This document shows, piece by piece, positions 21,586 through 32,700 of a stretch of DNA of 64,000 bases. The notes under the pieces were generated by a model. That model was given only the letters and a program-made list of their open reading frames with translations. It was not told the origin of the DNA and did not search any database. Made by a program: the position numbers and the translations under genes. Numbering within the stretch: position 1 is the first letter of the stretch; every line of letters starts with the position of its first letter. Where the stretch lies: contig NW_006763133.1 of the NCBI RefSeq assembly GCF_000264905.1, positions 1,081,082 to 1,145,081 of the forward strand, given 5' to 3'. This stretch comes from Stereum hirsutum FP-91666 SS1. Its lineage: Eukaryota; Basidiomycota; Agaricomycetes; Russulales; Stereaceae.

Positions 21586-23058
21586 ATGATGAAGTCACCT
21601 CGAGGGCGCAAGTCTGACCTTCACTCTCAGCCTAACGCTACCTCTCCTCCCCACCACAATTCGCGATCTCATTCCATTCCCCGTCGTCGAGGCTCGTCAT
21701 CCATGGTGTCCGGCGTCCCTCCGAATACTCCCACCAACGACTCTTTCACGTCTCACGCCTCTCCAGCCTCGTCTTCCTCCACTATCACCGACGCTGTAGC
21801 TTCCTCACAATGGCTTCAATCCACCCTCTCCACAGGCGGTCCTTCCCCCGGCGCCCCTTCGCTTCCCGACCAGATAGCCTATCTCCTCTCTGACGAACTC
21901 ACAAACACCTCCCTCCTCCTCTCCAAACACCGTTCTGCACTCTGGTCTTCCCTCCTCGAAGCTCCACTCCGCTCCCTCGAACGCTCCTCCGACTCCAACG
22001 CCACCTCCGCCACTCCCACCATAAACCCGCGAGAGCTCCGTGAGGGCCTGAGCAAGTTCGAAAAAGAACTGACGGGGCGCTACCACGAGCAGATGGAGAT
22101 GTTGAAGAAGAGTTTACGAAGACGGGCAGAGGCTGCGGTAGTCGAATGGGAGGAATCTTCCTGGGGACGCGTACTCGAACATGTTCAGGAGTTGGAGAAC
22201 CGTGTCGAGAGGACGACGAGCGTGATGAAGAAGCCTATTCCACTTCCAGACGAACGAACTATCTCCGCGGGTCCTGGCCAAGGCGCAGCCGGACTGCGAT
22301 CTCAATCACCACCCCAAGGAGCCTGGAGATACGACGAACTGGTCGTCGAGGTGCAACAGCAGCGTTCGAGGATCGCTATGCTGACGGACGAGAGGGCTCG
22401 TTTAGTGGCTGAGGTTGCTGAGGAGAGACAGCGAGCGAAGAACTTCGAGAACTCGTATCAGGTGGCGAGCGACGGGTTGGCCGACCTTAGACAGGAGCTT
22501 GGGATGGCACATGCGGTCGTCGAAGAGCTGAAGCAGCAGTTAGGCGAGGAGAAGGAGAGGAGGAAGGGTTCGGAGAGGTTACTCGGGGAAGAGAGACAGG
22601 AGAGCAGAGTGTTGAAGCAGACGCTGGCGCTGAAGGGACGTGCAGCCACTCTTGGTCCCGGAGAGCTGGTGTTCAACGAGGGGGATATCAGGGATATGGA
22701 GGACGAGTTGCTCGGTCTCAGGGCGGAGGTGAGGAGGTATCAAGATTTGGAGGCCTACGAGCGAGATCGAGGGGAGGTCCGGATGGCTGGCAGACGGAGG
22801 GCGGAGAGTCTCTACGAGGAGGAGGACCGACGAGCACGAGCAGCGAGGAGGGAGAGCAAGGACAGGGCGGGTCGCGGGAGTCCACTTCGCTCGGAACAGC
22901 CACCACGAACCTCGAGGAGCGCGAGCCACAGCCACGCCAGGCGGGGTTCGTACGACTCTGCGATGATGCTCCAGCAGGCTCAGTATCCGCCCTCCACCAC
23001 AGCTTCAGGCCCGTTTGATACCAACGGTCGTCGTGTTCAGTTTGCTGCGGGGATTTAA
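21586..23058 (+). CDS. Coiled-coil protein of unknown function
   Basis: A single-exon frame of 490 residues starting MMKSPRGRKSD. The first 90 residues are Ser/Pro/Thr-rich and probably disordered. Residues about 145-215 form a helical segment (LREGLSKFEKELTGRYHEQ). A longer coiled coil lies at about 250-395 (RIAMLTDERARLVAEVAEER, then ELKQQLGEEKERRKGSERLL). The C-terminal part is Arg- and Ser-rich and basic. No enzyme motif, signal peptide or membrane segment is seen. The arrangement of disordered head, long coiled coil and basic tail fits a structural, cytoskeletal or scaffold protein, but this is inference and I do not recognise the family. No introns are needed. Confidence 0.8.
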   Translation: MMKSPRGRKSDLHSQPNATSPPHHNSRSHSIPRRRGSSSMVSGVPPNTPTNDSFTSHASPASSSSTITDAVASSQWLQSTLSTGGPSPGAPSLPDQIAYLLSDELTNTSLLLSKHRSALWSSLLEAPLRSLERSSDSNATSATPTINPRELREGLSKFEKELTGRYHEQMEMLKKSLRRRAEAAVVEWEESSWGRVLEHVQELENRVERTTSVMKKPIPLPDERTISAGPGQGAAGLRSQSPPQGAWRYDELVVEVQQQRSRIAMLTDERARLVAEVAEERQRAKNFENSYQVASDGLADLRQELGMAHAVVEELKQQLGEEKERRKGSERLLGEERQESRVLKQTLALKGRAATLGPGELVFNEGDIRDMEDELLGLRAEVRRYQDLEAYERDRGEVRMAGRRRAESLYEEEDRRARAARRESKDRAGRGSPLRSEQPPRTSRSASHSHARRGSYDSAMMLQQAQYPPSTTASGPFDTNGRRVQFAAGI

Positions 23059-24309
23059 GTCGGGCGTGTGTTCGTCGTGTTTTTGCTTCTGCTTTCGCTG
23101 TGTTCATGAGATCGGGCGTGGTGTTCTTATGTTTATGGTCATCTTTCGTGCTTAGACTTGCTGTGTTACCCTGTGCTTCACCTACTACATTACCCTCATA
23201 AATTTATCCTGATTTATTGTAATATACCCTTCTGTAACCGTCACAATCATAGAAACAAAAAGCCCATAAAGCAGTGTCGCCGATAATATCGAACAAAGCG
23301 CATAATGAACGGACAAAACAATCGCCTGCATACTCCGTAAATGTGCGCCCACAAGAACGTTGAATAACGGCAGTGGCAATTGCCTTCCACTCGATCACCA
23401 CGCCTACAAACAGCCACAAAGAAAGACAAAGGTGGAGAAATGAACTTTGGAACGCTCATCGCCTTGCCTGCATTCACTAAAGAGTGAACGATCCGCACAG
23501 CTTCTCGTGTATACACGCCACGCGCCACCGCCACTGCGGCGAGACGACATACTTCGACGATTCACAAGCATCGCTGAGACTCACAACGAGTCGAATATGT
23601 CGGATGCACAATAATTCAACAAAAACGAGTAAGTAGGAGCGCGAATCATGACAGGGTCACCGGAACTTCGGGCAGCAATCCAAGCACGAGACAGAGAGGA
23701 CGGAGATGGCGCAAGACGAAAAAGTCGAAGATAGATCGCTGCCAACGATCGAGGGGTCTGGAAGAAAAGGCGCAGAAGGCAAACAGAAAGTCTATGCGGG
23801 GCAAATATGCGCAAGTCACTGCTATTGTCATATACAGATATAATATCTGAGATATGGGCCAGTGTGTCGGGATAAAACAAACCGTGGGACAGTAAACGGG
23901 TAAGATGGGAGGAAGTGGAGAGACGGAAAGAGGACGAGAGGATCTAGAGGGTAGTAAGATATATCGGGAAGAAGGGTGAGGAACGATATGTATATACATG
24001 GTCCGTGTATGAGGGGGGTGGTATGTCAACAAGAGGAAGGGTAACAAAGGGACAAAGAAAATGAATGCAAGACACCTGTCCGTTGACAATAAAAAACGAC
24101 GCGAGACCTCTCCAATAATGAATGAAATGGATGCAACGGACAAGGTATGATGAACGATATCGAACGAAATCGGAAACGTTGGCCTGACGGCCTCCAAGAA
24201 AGCATATGAATTCAAAACAAATGAGGGCGCAGACGGAAAACGAAATGGAAAAAAAAATGCAGAGGAAGAAGAGGAAGAAGTGAAAATGCATGATGGTAAT
24301 TCCAAGGTC
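23059..24309. other. Convergent intergenic region
   Basis: 1.25 kb between the stop of the coiled-coil gene and the stop of the minus-strand membrane protein. Minus-strand frames here are hydrophobic and Phe/Ser-rich, which is what purine-rich DNA gives when read on the opposite strand. No gene is supported; it should hold both 3' ends. Confidence 0.6.
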
Positions 24310-26323
24310 TCACCCACGACCATACGCGTGCGCCAACGGAGCCAACCCTTCTCCATCGCCACTTTCCTCTCCAGTGACATTCCCCGTCCCCGACTCCCCA
24401 GTCATCCCCTCACCACTAGTCCCAACCGACGGCACCCTCCCCCCTTCCTTGTGCGCAATCAAGTGCCTCTCTTCGGTACTACTTTCCCCACCTCCACTAC
24501 CACCAAGACCAAGTACCTCCGACGCCACACGGGACCTCCTCGGCGATTTAACAGGGCGAGCAGGTGGGCCTGATATATTAGACGTTCCCGAGCCCATGGT
24601 CACAGCACCCGACGGGAACGCAATAGGTGAGCCACTCGAGGGAGCCTGAGGAGCGTTCGAAGTCCTGGTAGTTGGCATCGGTATGGTCTGCAATTCCGGG
24701 CTTAAAGGAGTAGCCAGACTGCGTGGCCTGCTGCCAGTAGTAGGATCCGCGCCAATGGGAGCGAAGTAGTCCATCTGCTGAGCTTGAGCTTGAAGTGGCG
24801 TTCCCGTGCCTCCAAAGTTGAGTAACGAGTTGTTCGAATAACGCCTCTCCCTGGGCCCGCCCAATGCATGGACTGACGCAGGTCTCGAAGGAATCAGGAC
24901 ACTACTTCCCTGGCTTCCCCTCCTTTGTGTGTTCGGGTGGTTATAGGAATAATTCATAGGAGCCGAATGAGTCGGAGAAGGACTCCTGGAACCGTGGTAC
25001 ATTAGGTCGGGCTGGCTCTGCCCTGGAGTACCGCCGTGTCGTCCCTTGGACCTCGGAGACGAAGATGCGCCAAGCAGCATAGTGGTGGAGTCCGGGCGAC
25101 CCATGGACATATTCATGGTAGAAGAGCGGGAGGCGTTGTCTGGCCGTGGTGAACCGGCGTAAACTGGGCCAGCGCCAGGAATGGGAGGAGAGGTGGGCGG
25201 GGTCGAGGCATTCGTAGCATACGAATTTGGGCGTCCGACCAGGCCGTACTCGTATGGCTTGGGTTCAATGGTGAGGTCGACGTTGCGCCCTGATCTACGG
25301 CGGGAAATGGGGCGGGGATGCTGGTCATCGTCTTCGAGCGACACGTTGCTGGACCTGAACAGCCCTCGGCGCCTCAGCGCTCTCCTATTTGATGGCAGAA
25401 CGGCAAGGCCAGGAAGGAAACATAGAATCAGAGATAAGTTCGGACTAACAGTGTGAAAGTGGAGGACGTACCAGAGCATCCAGAAGAGCGCGACAATGCC
25501 TATGAGGCCGAAGAACCCACCCAATGCCCCTCCCAATATGCCGCCCAGATTACTGCTTGAAGAGCTTGATGAACTACCACTGACTGCTCCCGACGACTGA
25601 GAAGCCCCTGTGGTACTCGCCGAGCCGGAGATCACCGAAGGGGAATAGAACATCGTGATAGTGTTATAGATGGTACTAGTCTGACCATTTTCGAGGACAG
25701 ACGACCTTTCCACGGTAAGCACGGAAGGAGACGGTGTGCTCGTGGTCACGAACGACGACGAAGTCTGGCTCGTGGAGGAAATGGACGAGACACTAGTTGT
25801 AGTGGAGGGAGTCCCGGAGGTAGAGGCGGAAGTGGAGGCGGAGGCAGACGTAGAGGCGGAGGTAGTTGAGGCGGAGAGTGAAGTGGCGGTACACGAAGCG
25901 AAGAGTGTGAGGGTCGGATTGAGGTTTGTTTCGATGACGGTCACGATATAGGGGAGGGTTACGGTCGTGACAGTGTCTGAAACCCATGAAGACGCAACAT
26001 TCAGCGCGGACGATAAGATATGATACCCACCGAAGCCATCAACCGCGACACAAGAAAACTGTACGAAGCCAATCGTACGACCCAAGCCCAAAGAGACCCA
26101 GCATTCTGTCTAAGAGAGCAGACGTACCAGCTAGAGTACTGACTCCGGTGATGTCGGTTGAAGAAGCGCAGGTGCCGCCTGCGGAGGACAAGCATGACGG
26201 TTGGACGATTGTGGTTGTGGCTCCCGGGATGGTTTGAATGCTCTGCGAGAAGGTGGTGATAGTATTCGTCGAGATCACCGTCTCGTACTGTGTTTCAGTA
26301 GCCACAGAGGAGCAGGTAGCCAT
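24310..26323 (-). CDS. Single-pass Ser/Thr-rich membrane protein (Mid2/Wsc-like layout)
   Basis: Three exons, minus strand: 26128-26323, 25472-25976 and 24310-25384, giving 591 residues. The ectodomain (about residues 1-205) is Thr- and Ser-rich with a few Cys, beginning ATCSSVATETQYET and ending in Ala-Ser-Thr repeats. It is followed by a Gly-rich transmembrane segment (GGILGGALGGFFGLIGIVAL, about residues 207-230). The cytosolic part (about 355 residues) is Arg- and Ser-rich with Pro-rich, disordered sequence. This is the layout of O-mannosylated wall-stress sensors and related Mid2-like proteins; the function is inferred from layout only. There is no obvious signal peptide, so either the membrane segment acts as signal-anchor or an upstream exon is missing. 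The 149-base first intron could hide a further small exon. The second intron splits the codon for Trp at FWMLW. Confidence 0.72.
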
Positions 26324-26990
26324 CACCCAAGCCGGGCTTTAGGTGGGTAGAGATCCTGACGAAATTGACTCGAAGTAGAAGAAGTCTACGTTTTTTAGAA
26401 CCATGAAACCGCGCCAAAAAAAAATTCAGAGAGTGAGAAATACAGAAGAATTTCACGACAGGGAGGACATGATGGAGTGAGAGAAAAAGTTAGGTTGGCA
26501 AAATAGGCGGTGAGACGGGGCAAACCGCCGGCCAGAAGGGTCACGGTTGCGGACAACAAGAAATCGGGAATGGCATCGTCCAAATGCCCCGCCTCCATCC
26601 ACGTGTTTCGCACGATGTCCAGCGCCCGGGGCTTGGCGCTAAACGTACTTGTTCCTTCATTTGAACTTCGCCGTCCATCTCATGCTCTTTCCTTCAATAT
26701 TCGCGCCTTCCGCACTGTCAACTGTGCCCCGCTCGCTGAGCTGCTGAGCGTATAAAATTCTGTGTATATCTTATGTTGCTAAGGACGGAGAGGAGCTCGA
26801 GCTTTCAAGGGCAACGATAGCCGACGTGAGAATCGATATCAAGATCGTCAGACATTCATCCTATCGACCAAGGCAAATCATTTGCAAAATAAATAGAGTG
26901 TTCCGCTTTGAAAGTTCCCCAAGGTCGTCGGGAGAAGCATAGCATCGTGGTGATGATACATATGTATACTAGACTGTCTTGTGTAGTCTA
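26324..26990. promoter_or_regulatory. Upstream region of the membrane-protein gene
   Basis: 667 bases between the proposed start at 26323 and the MITE-like element. Only short frames are present; the promoter of the minus-strand gene should lie here. No clear motif was identified. Confidence 0.4.
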
Positions 26991-27406
26991 CTGTACTTTT
27001 TCGCGCACAAGTTCACGCCACCGCCCCTCGGCCGTTGCCGAGATGACATAATCCATTCGTGTCCCGGTTCGCAAGCAGACCGGGACAAGGGACAATGTTC
27101 GTGAACATCGACGCTTTTGCAGGGAGACGACCTTTCGTAACCGTCCAACAGGCATTTACCCTCTGAATTCGGGTGGAAGAGCTCACCCAGTAGCAAAATC
27201 TAGCCCAAAGTGTGTCTCGGAGGCCTTCCTGAGGTCAATTTAGGAGCCTAAAGTATATTCACATTTTCGTCAAATTTGGGTCAAATTTTGGTTTGTCCTA
27301 CTTACAAGTTCCGTGCACGTCAATGGGGTGGGACTGTCCCGCGGCACAAGTTCGTTCTCGGCCCCCATGGGACACGGGACACGAACTTGTGCGCGAAAAA
27401 CTACAG
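26991..27406. mobile_element. MITE-like element with 24-bp terminal inverted repeats and TA target duplication
   Basis: A 416-bp stretch whose ends are inverted repeats matching at 23 of 24 positions. The left end (26991-27014) begins CTGTACTTTTTCGCGCACAA. The right end (27383-27406) is the reverse complement, with a single C/G difference at position six. The dinucleotide TA flanks both ends directly (26989-26990 and 27407-27408), as expected for a TA target-site duplication of the Tc1/mariner type. There is no open frame long enough for a transposase, so it is non-autonomous. The interior contains several near-copies of the words CACAAGTTCG and GGGACA. The family is unknown. Confidence 0.8.
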
Positions 27407-27408
27407 TA

Positions 27409-28441
27409 TCTCTCCAGTTGTTTCTTGAGCACCAGTGAACGAACCGCGACATCAACGCTAGTGCGGGAGAGTTACGCCGACCGAAGGACGTGATGTCGGA
27501 GTCGTCTTCAGCCGGGCGCAGCACCTCTTTCCGTTCTATCCTTGCTGTGTCCACACATCAGTTCACCTCACCGTCGAACCGAGTTAGTTAACTTCAAGGG
27601 TTGTGTGGAAGCAATTACCCTGCCAATCTCCGAAGTAGGACTCTGCATGGGACGTTTATACGTTGCTGAGTGCCTCCGCCAAGCACCTTTAATCGCGGAG
27701 GAGTTTATTTACAACGAATGCCGGTAAAAGGAGAGGAGTGATCTAGTAGGATAGCCATCAGGACAGGGCGTACTCCATTCATCAAACCAGAGAGAGCATG
27801 GCAGGAGGATGAGAACAGGCGGGCGTAAAGCCCCTGAACGCCCGAGTAGGACACTCGGAAACCTCAAGGAGCGGGATCTCGAGCATTGAGTGTTCATGCG
27901 GGGAAGCAAAGAAACCGCGCAAGTCTCACTCGCAATCCTAATTCACCGAAGACCTACAAAAGCGTAAATGTCGAACAACATATCATTCATCTATCCCACA
28001 TTGACAGAAATCAGCAGCAGGCAGGGGGTGTCTCCTAAACATGTCATAGACACAACATCAAAAAAACCAGAAAGAAAGTCCTTGTGATAGGGATGGACGA
28101 GTGAGGAATGAAGAGAAGGAGAGGAAGCTGAACTTGATCCAGGACTTGGGGGAAAATATGCTGATATGTGCTGTAAATTGAACGGAGCAGCTGAAAATGA
28201 GTAGACCCGGGTCCATTAAGATCGAAGGGACGTAGGATAGTGGGGAATAGAGAGAAAAGCCGCAAACCGTGCACCCAAAAAAGAACGAAAGTAAAAATGA
28301 TATAAACAGGCGGCGTGTTGATACCGTCGCCACCGCGAGATAGATAGGGGGAATGCAATAAAGGGACGTGCAATTGAGCTTCTGCAGTCATCAGAGACCA
28401 TTGCCTCCATCATCCAAGCAAGGCCAAAGACAAGAATCCTG
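27409..28441. other. Intergenic region beside the MITE-like element
   Basis: Just over 1 kb between the element and the stop of the next minus-strand gene. Frames are short and phenylalanine-rich on the minus strand, as in the 23-24 kb spacer. It probably holds the 3' untranslated region of the 28.4 kb gene. No gene is supported. Confidence 0.55.
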
Positions 28442-29374
28442 TTATCGAACCGGAATCTCTAGGGATTTCGCTCCACCCACGATCACACTCGCCCTCCTAC
28501 TAAGCGTACCCGCCGTTCCTGCCCCCGCCGTCCCCGCCGCCGACTCTATATCCGAGTCCTTCGAGTCTGAACTTCTCGTCGAGCCTGGATTTGACTTATC
28601 CCCGCCCCCAATCCTGGCCAGTAACTCCGACTCAGTCACATCCTCCTCCCATACCCTCCCCTCGCCCTCTTCCATCCCCGGCAACGGCTCTTGGTCTGTC
28701 GCGTCGATGTAGAAGTGCTGCTCTCGCGGTCTCCTCCTCGTCTTCCCATCCCGCTCTTTCTCATCCGGCTTCTTGTCCTTCGAATCCCCCTTCGAGGCCA
28801 CTCGTTTCCAGAACGTCTTGCTCTTGTCCATCACGTACCGACCAAACACCTCGAACGGATCTTCCTCTTCCATCTCCGTCGCCTTGCCGTTCACCGCTTC
28901 CTCGTCTAGCTCGGTCCATACGGGTTGAGGACGCGGCGCATTCATCGCGGCGTTCCGTCGGTTTTGGATCATACGTGAGCGGGCGGCCACGCCTAGTGGT
29001 ACAGATGATTTTCGCCGCCGTGGGCTGATCTCGGGGAGAGGAGCGAACTGGATCGTCTGTTGCGTGCGCACGCGCTTAAGGGTAGTGGTGGTGGAGGTAG
29101 TGACGGCGCAATTCGGCATCGAAAGCGAGGGTTTCAGTTTGTGCGTTTTCGACGACTTGGGGTCTTCGGCAGAAGTGGTGGTAGTCGTAGTCGTGGTAGT
29201 GATGACGGTAGGAGAGGCGGGAGGGGTAGTAGTAGAGGTGGAGGCGACGGGAGCATCTACGCTCGCATCTTCGTCTGTGCCTGATGGTGTCGGGATGCCG
29301 TCTGCTTTATTGAGCGACAGGGAGCGATGCATGATTATTGCCTTTGGAGGCATTATTTGAGCCTCGGTGGCCAT
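28442..29374 (-). CDS. Basidiomycete-type protein of unknown function
   Basis: A single-exon frame of 310 residues from the ATG at 29374 (MATEAQIMPPK); the in-frame extension upstream is not used because it is Trp/Arg-rich and unlike the rest. The first third is Thr-rich, with a nine-Thr run, and basic. A conserved-looking core follows (about residues 100-215): TQQTIQFAPLPEISPRRRKS, a stretch ending RSRMIQNRRNA, then DPFEVFGRYVMDKSKTFWKR. A second short motif is HFYIDATDQEPLPGMEEG. The C-terminus is acidic and Ser-rich. There is no signal peptide, membrane segment or enzyme motif. I do not recognise the family. It shares a 401-base divergent promoter with IML1. Confidence 0.72.
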   Translation of the reverse strand: MATEAQIMPPKAIIMHRSLSLNKADGIPTPSGTDEDASVDAPVASTSTTTPPASPTVITTTTTTTTTSAEDPKSSKTHKLKPSLSMPNCAVTTSTTTTLKRVRTQQTIQFAPLPEISPRRRKSSVPLGVAARSRMIQNRRNAAMNAPRPQPVWTELDEEAVNGKATEMEEEDPFEVFGRYVMDKSKTFWKRVASKGDSKDKKPDEKERDGKTRRRPREQHFYIDATDQEPLPGMEEGEGRVWEEDVTESELLARIGGGDKSNPGSTRSSDSKDSDIESAAGTAGAGTAGTLSRRASVIVGGAKSLEIPVR

Positions 29375-29775
29375 ATCGTTGGTCGGAATTATAGCGATTT
29401 TTTCGTTGGTGTTGTGTGGGCCAAGTGATCTAGCCGGAGTCGGGAAAAGGAGCGTTGTAGGTGTGTAGCGGCGGCGGAGCAGAGATGTAGATATATATAC
29501 CAAGCAAGCAAAGCAGAGGACCCAAAAGAAAGAAATGGTGTCAATGTCGGACGACGTAGACAAGGAGCGGCATGGACGTCGGTGGCGATGAGGAAGCGTA
29601 GAGACCGGGAAAAGCCACCACCAGACCGACATCAAAACAGGAAAAGCATGCGCCCGCTGCTCCAGCGCGTTGCAAATTCATCTCTCGTGTTCGACATCGA
29701 CGCGTCTGGTAGACCCGCCAAACTTCTTCGCCGACTTTGTCTTCAATGTTATTCTGAACAATACTGGGATAAACC
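29375..29775. promoter_or_regulatory. Divergent promoter, unknown gene / IML1
   Basis: 401 bases between two diverging start codons. It contains the pyrimidine-rich leader of the minus-strand gene and a TATATATA run near 29493-29500. No other gene is supported here. Confidence 0.5.
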
Positions 29776-32700
29776 ATGTCTGTCTCTCGTGCAGAGTCTC
29801 AATATGGCCGTCGGAGGTCCAATACTGCTCAGTCTCTGTTCAGGCCTCCACCCCAAACTACCCCGCTGAAAGTCGGCGATTCTACGGTTCTTAGCACTTG
29901 GGTACATGAGAAAGAGTCTTCCAACGTTCTACTCAATAGGTCGTACTGGCCAGGAGTCTCAGAGGGAGAGCTTCTCCGAATCACATACGCGAACGCGGAG
30001 GAAAAAAGGGATGGATTCTTGTTCCTCGTTCCGAACGAGGATAGTTCAGCGAAAGCGCAACTCCAGGTTCGTCAACATGATTCCATCACCAAGCCACCTT
30101 ACTGATTTTATTTGTGGTGTTTTTACGCTTAGATATCCCTGCCCAAGACAGTCGCAGACGCTTTCGGCATTCGGAACAACGGCGAGGTCACAGTGACCAA
30201 AGTAATGTCGTCTTCGCGAGTCCAAGTCGACGTCTTCGCGCCCTCATCACCTCCGTCTCGGCCAGGTTGACAAGATACTATGTTCTGCTGACTTTGTCGA
30301 ATTCACTTTCCAAGACCAATATCTCGGTCGGAACGACATGTGGAGGTTGGGAGAGCAGCTCGTTGGGCAGTGTGTTCATGTGGATCAGCAGGTGCCGTTC
30401 TTGGGCTCAATGGTGGCGAAGGTGACCGCTATCTATATTGGTGGCGAGAAGGTAAACATCTGCACATATTTGGAGCAAGACTTGCAGGATGTGCTGATCC
30501 GTTGATGCTCAAATGCAGGTCTCGAGCGCCTATGTCACTTCGACGACCAAAACGATTTATCGCTCGCTCACTGCCCGAGTCACTATCTTCATTCAAGTCT
30601 GTCGTGAGCTTTGGGAATTCGCTGCAGACGGAGAACGCTTCAACGAGAAGATCGTACACTCATTCCTGCCTGCGCTCTTTGGCAGATGGAAAGACGCTGG
30701 CGCAAATCATACGGTCACCATCGTCCTGATCTCTCGCGTCTTCTATGACCGTACAGAAATCGATTATGCCGAGGGACCTCTCCGTCAAGACGAGGACAGT
30801 CGCTGGTACAAGGACTTCTACAAAGTCATCACCGACCTCGAGGTGATCTACAACTGGCAATCCACCCTCGTCAGCCTCAAAGATTCCTTCTGGGCATTTC
30901 AACGCGATATTCTCCTGGCGCACCATTACCACCGCGCGAACCTCGCATCTGCCTCTTCAACCACCGCGCACATCAATTACAAGGAACCTCAAGAAGCCCG
31001 GCTAGTAGGCCGGCTTTCTTTCGCACACGACGGCCCCTTCCTCGAAGCCCTCAATATGGGCCTCAATCCCACCGAAACGCATTATATCGACCGTTCTCTC
31101 TCGCTCACCGGCTCCTCCACCATCGTTATTACTCCAGGCACAGGCTTCTACCGTGTCTCGAAGCAGCTCCTTCGCCTCACCACCACTCGTATCCTCGATC
31201 AGGGCTTCGGCGTTGATCTGGTGTCACTCGCTAAACCGCCCCTGCATAGAACGCCGGTGTTCTCGTTTCACGGAGTAGATCCAGAGCTCTTTAGGAGCGA
31301 GAAGGTGAGTAGGTATGGCGCGAGGGCGTTCGATCCGTTGTGGGGTGGTGATGATGGACCGGCCGACTGTGTCGGGAAGGAGAAGAGGACGTTTTGGTGG
31401 GAGCCGTTCTGGATTACCATGAACTTTTGGGATAAGCAGATGGACTTGCCGTTGAGGCAGGACAGGTTGGTGGTTTCCCGTCTCATGGCTGGCGAAGTCT
31501 CACAGGAAGCTTTTTTTTTTTGCCAGATTTGTCCCGCGGGCCAAAATGCACGAGATCCAGATGCTAGGCCTACTTGATTTTGACGTACTGTCGAGCATCG
31601 ACTTACCCTACCTCCCGGAACAATTCGACTCCATCCTTAGCCCTGTCCAAGAAGATTCCGAAAACGCAGACCCTGCTTACGCCAAGATCGAGGCCGATAG
31701 GTTCGACTCGGAAATATTCGCGGTCAGACGAGAGGCTAGGGAACACAGGTCCTCCATCGCCAGTCGCGGCTCGTCCGGTGGCACCGCTTCGAGCTCTAGT
31801 ACCTACGTGGCGTCGTCAATCAGGAGCACGTCGGAGAAGAGGCCCGCAGCTGCGCATCGAAACTCCAATGCCTCGTCAAGGATTCCGCCCATCGCGGAAA
31901 GTCCGAGAATTGGTGGCAAGGAGATCATCAATGATTTGGACGAAATGGCCTCGGATAGGGATAGCAAGCGACTTTCGGTCAACTTCTCGTCTAGTTCTGG
32001 GTTGAGTACCTCGCCAGCACAGTCGTCTATACGGTCGGTGCGGTCGACGCGCTCGAACAGATCAGTTTCCTCCGCTGCATCGGCAGGTGTCACTCCTGAG
32101 CGTCGGTCGTCGTCGAGAGGAAGTACGCCTTCACGACCGTCCTTGATGTCCAAATTTACGTCTTCGTGGTCGTTCAATCCCTTCAGGAGTGGCCCAAGCG
32201 AGCCGGAAACGTCGAATGTCTCTGCCTCTGGAGTGTCTACTCCCGTGAAGCAGACCCAAACACCAACCCGACCAATCACTCTCCTGATCCCATCTACCGC
32301 CACACCGGCTCCTACCTCCATCTCCACTTCTACCGTCTCCACTGCCGAGACATCTCGCACCCCCAAACCAGTGGCCATAAAGAAATCTTCGCTCAGCACT
32401 CGCTCACGCACATATGACGATCCAGATGCCATCCTCATCCATCGTGGCTCTCTCGGTCGATACTCCGGCTCACCACAGAACACACCACCACGGGACGACT
32501 CCCATATGCATTCCCGTCGCAGCACAGCTCTCACCTCTGTATCCTTCCCTTACAATGCAGCCTCAACATCCTCCTCTTACACCCAGAGCTCGCAGCATCC
32601 CAACCCTTCTGCACCTCGAACGTCGGTCGCGTACAGCCAAGCTGCTCTCGCCCGGCGCTGGCAGCACATGTTCCCACAACCGATGTACAAGCAGGACGTC

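Noticed and set aside
21805..22086. Glycine-rich minus-strand frame in the coiled-coil gene
   Set aside because: It is the complement of a Ser/Pro-rich coding stretch of the plus-strand gene and has no independent support.
24310..26091. Reading the 593-codon minus-strand frame as an uninterrupted gene
   Set aside because: Sequence at 25385-25471 has GT-AG ends, reads as an unlikely hydrophobic insert right after the membrane segment, and its removal restores FWMLWRALRRRG.
31803..32534. 243-codon antisense frame inside IML1
   Set aside because: It mirrors the Ser-rich disordered exon of IML1 on the opposite strand; the IML1 frame is fully supported by conserved blocks on both sides.
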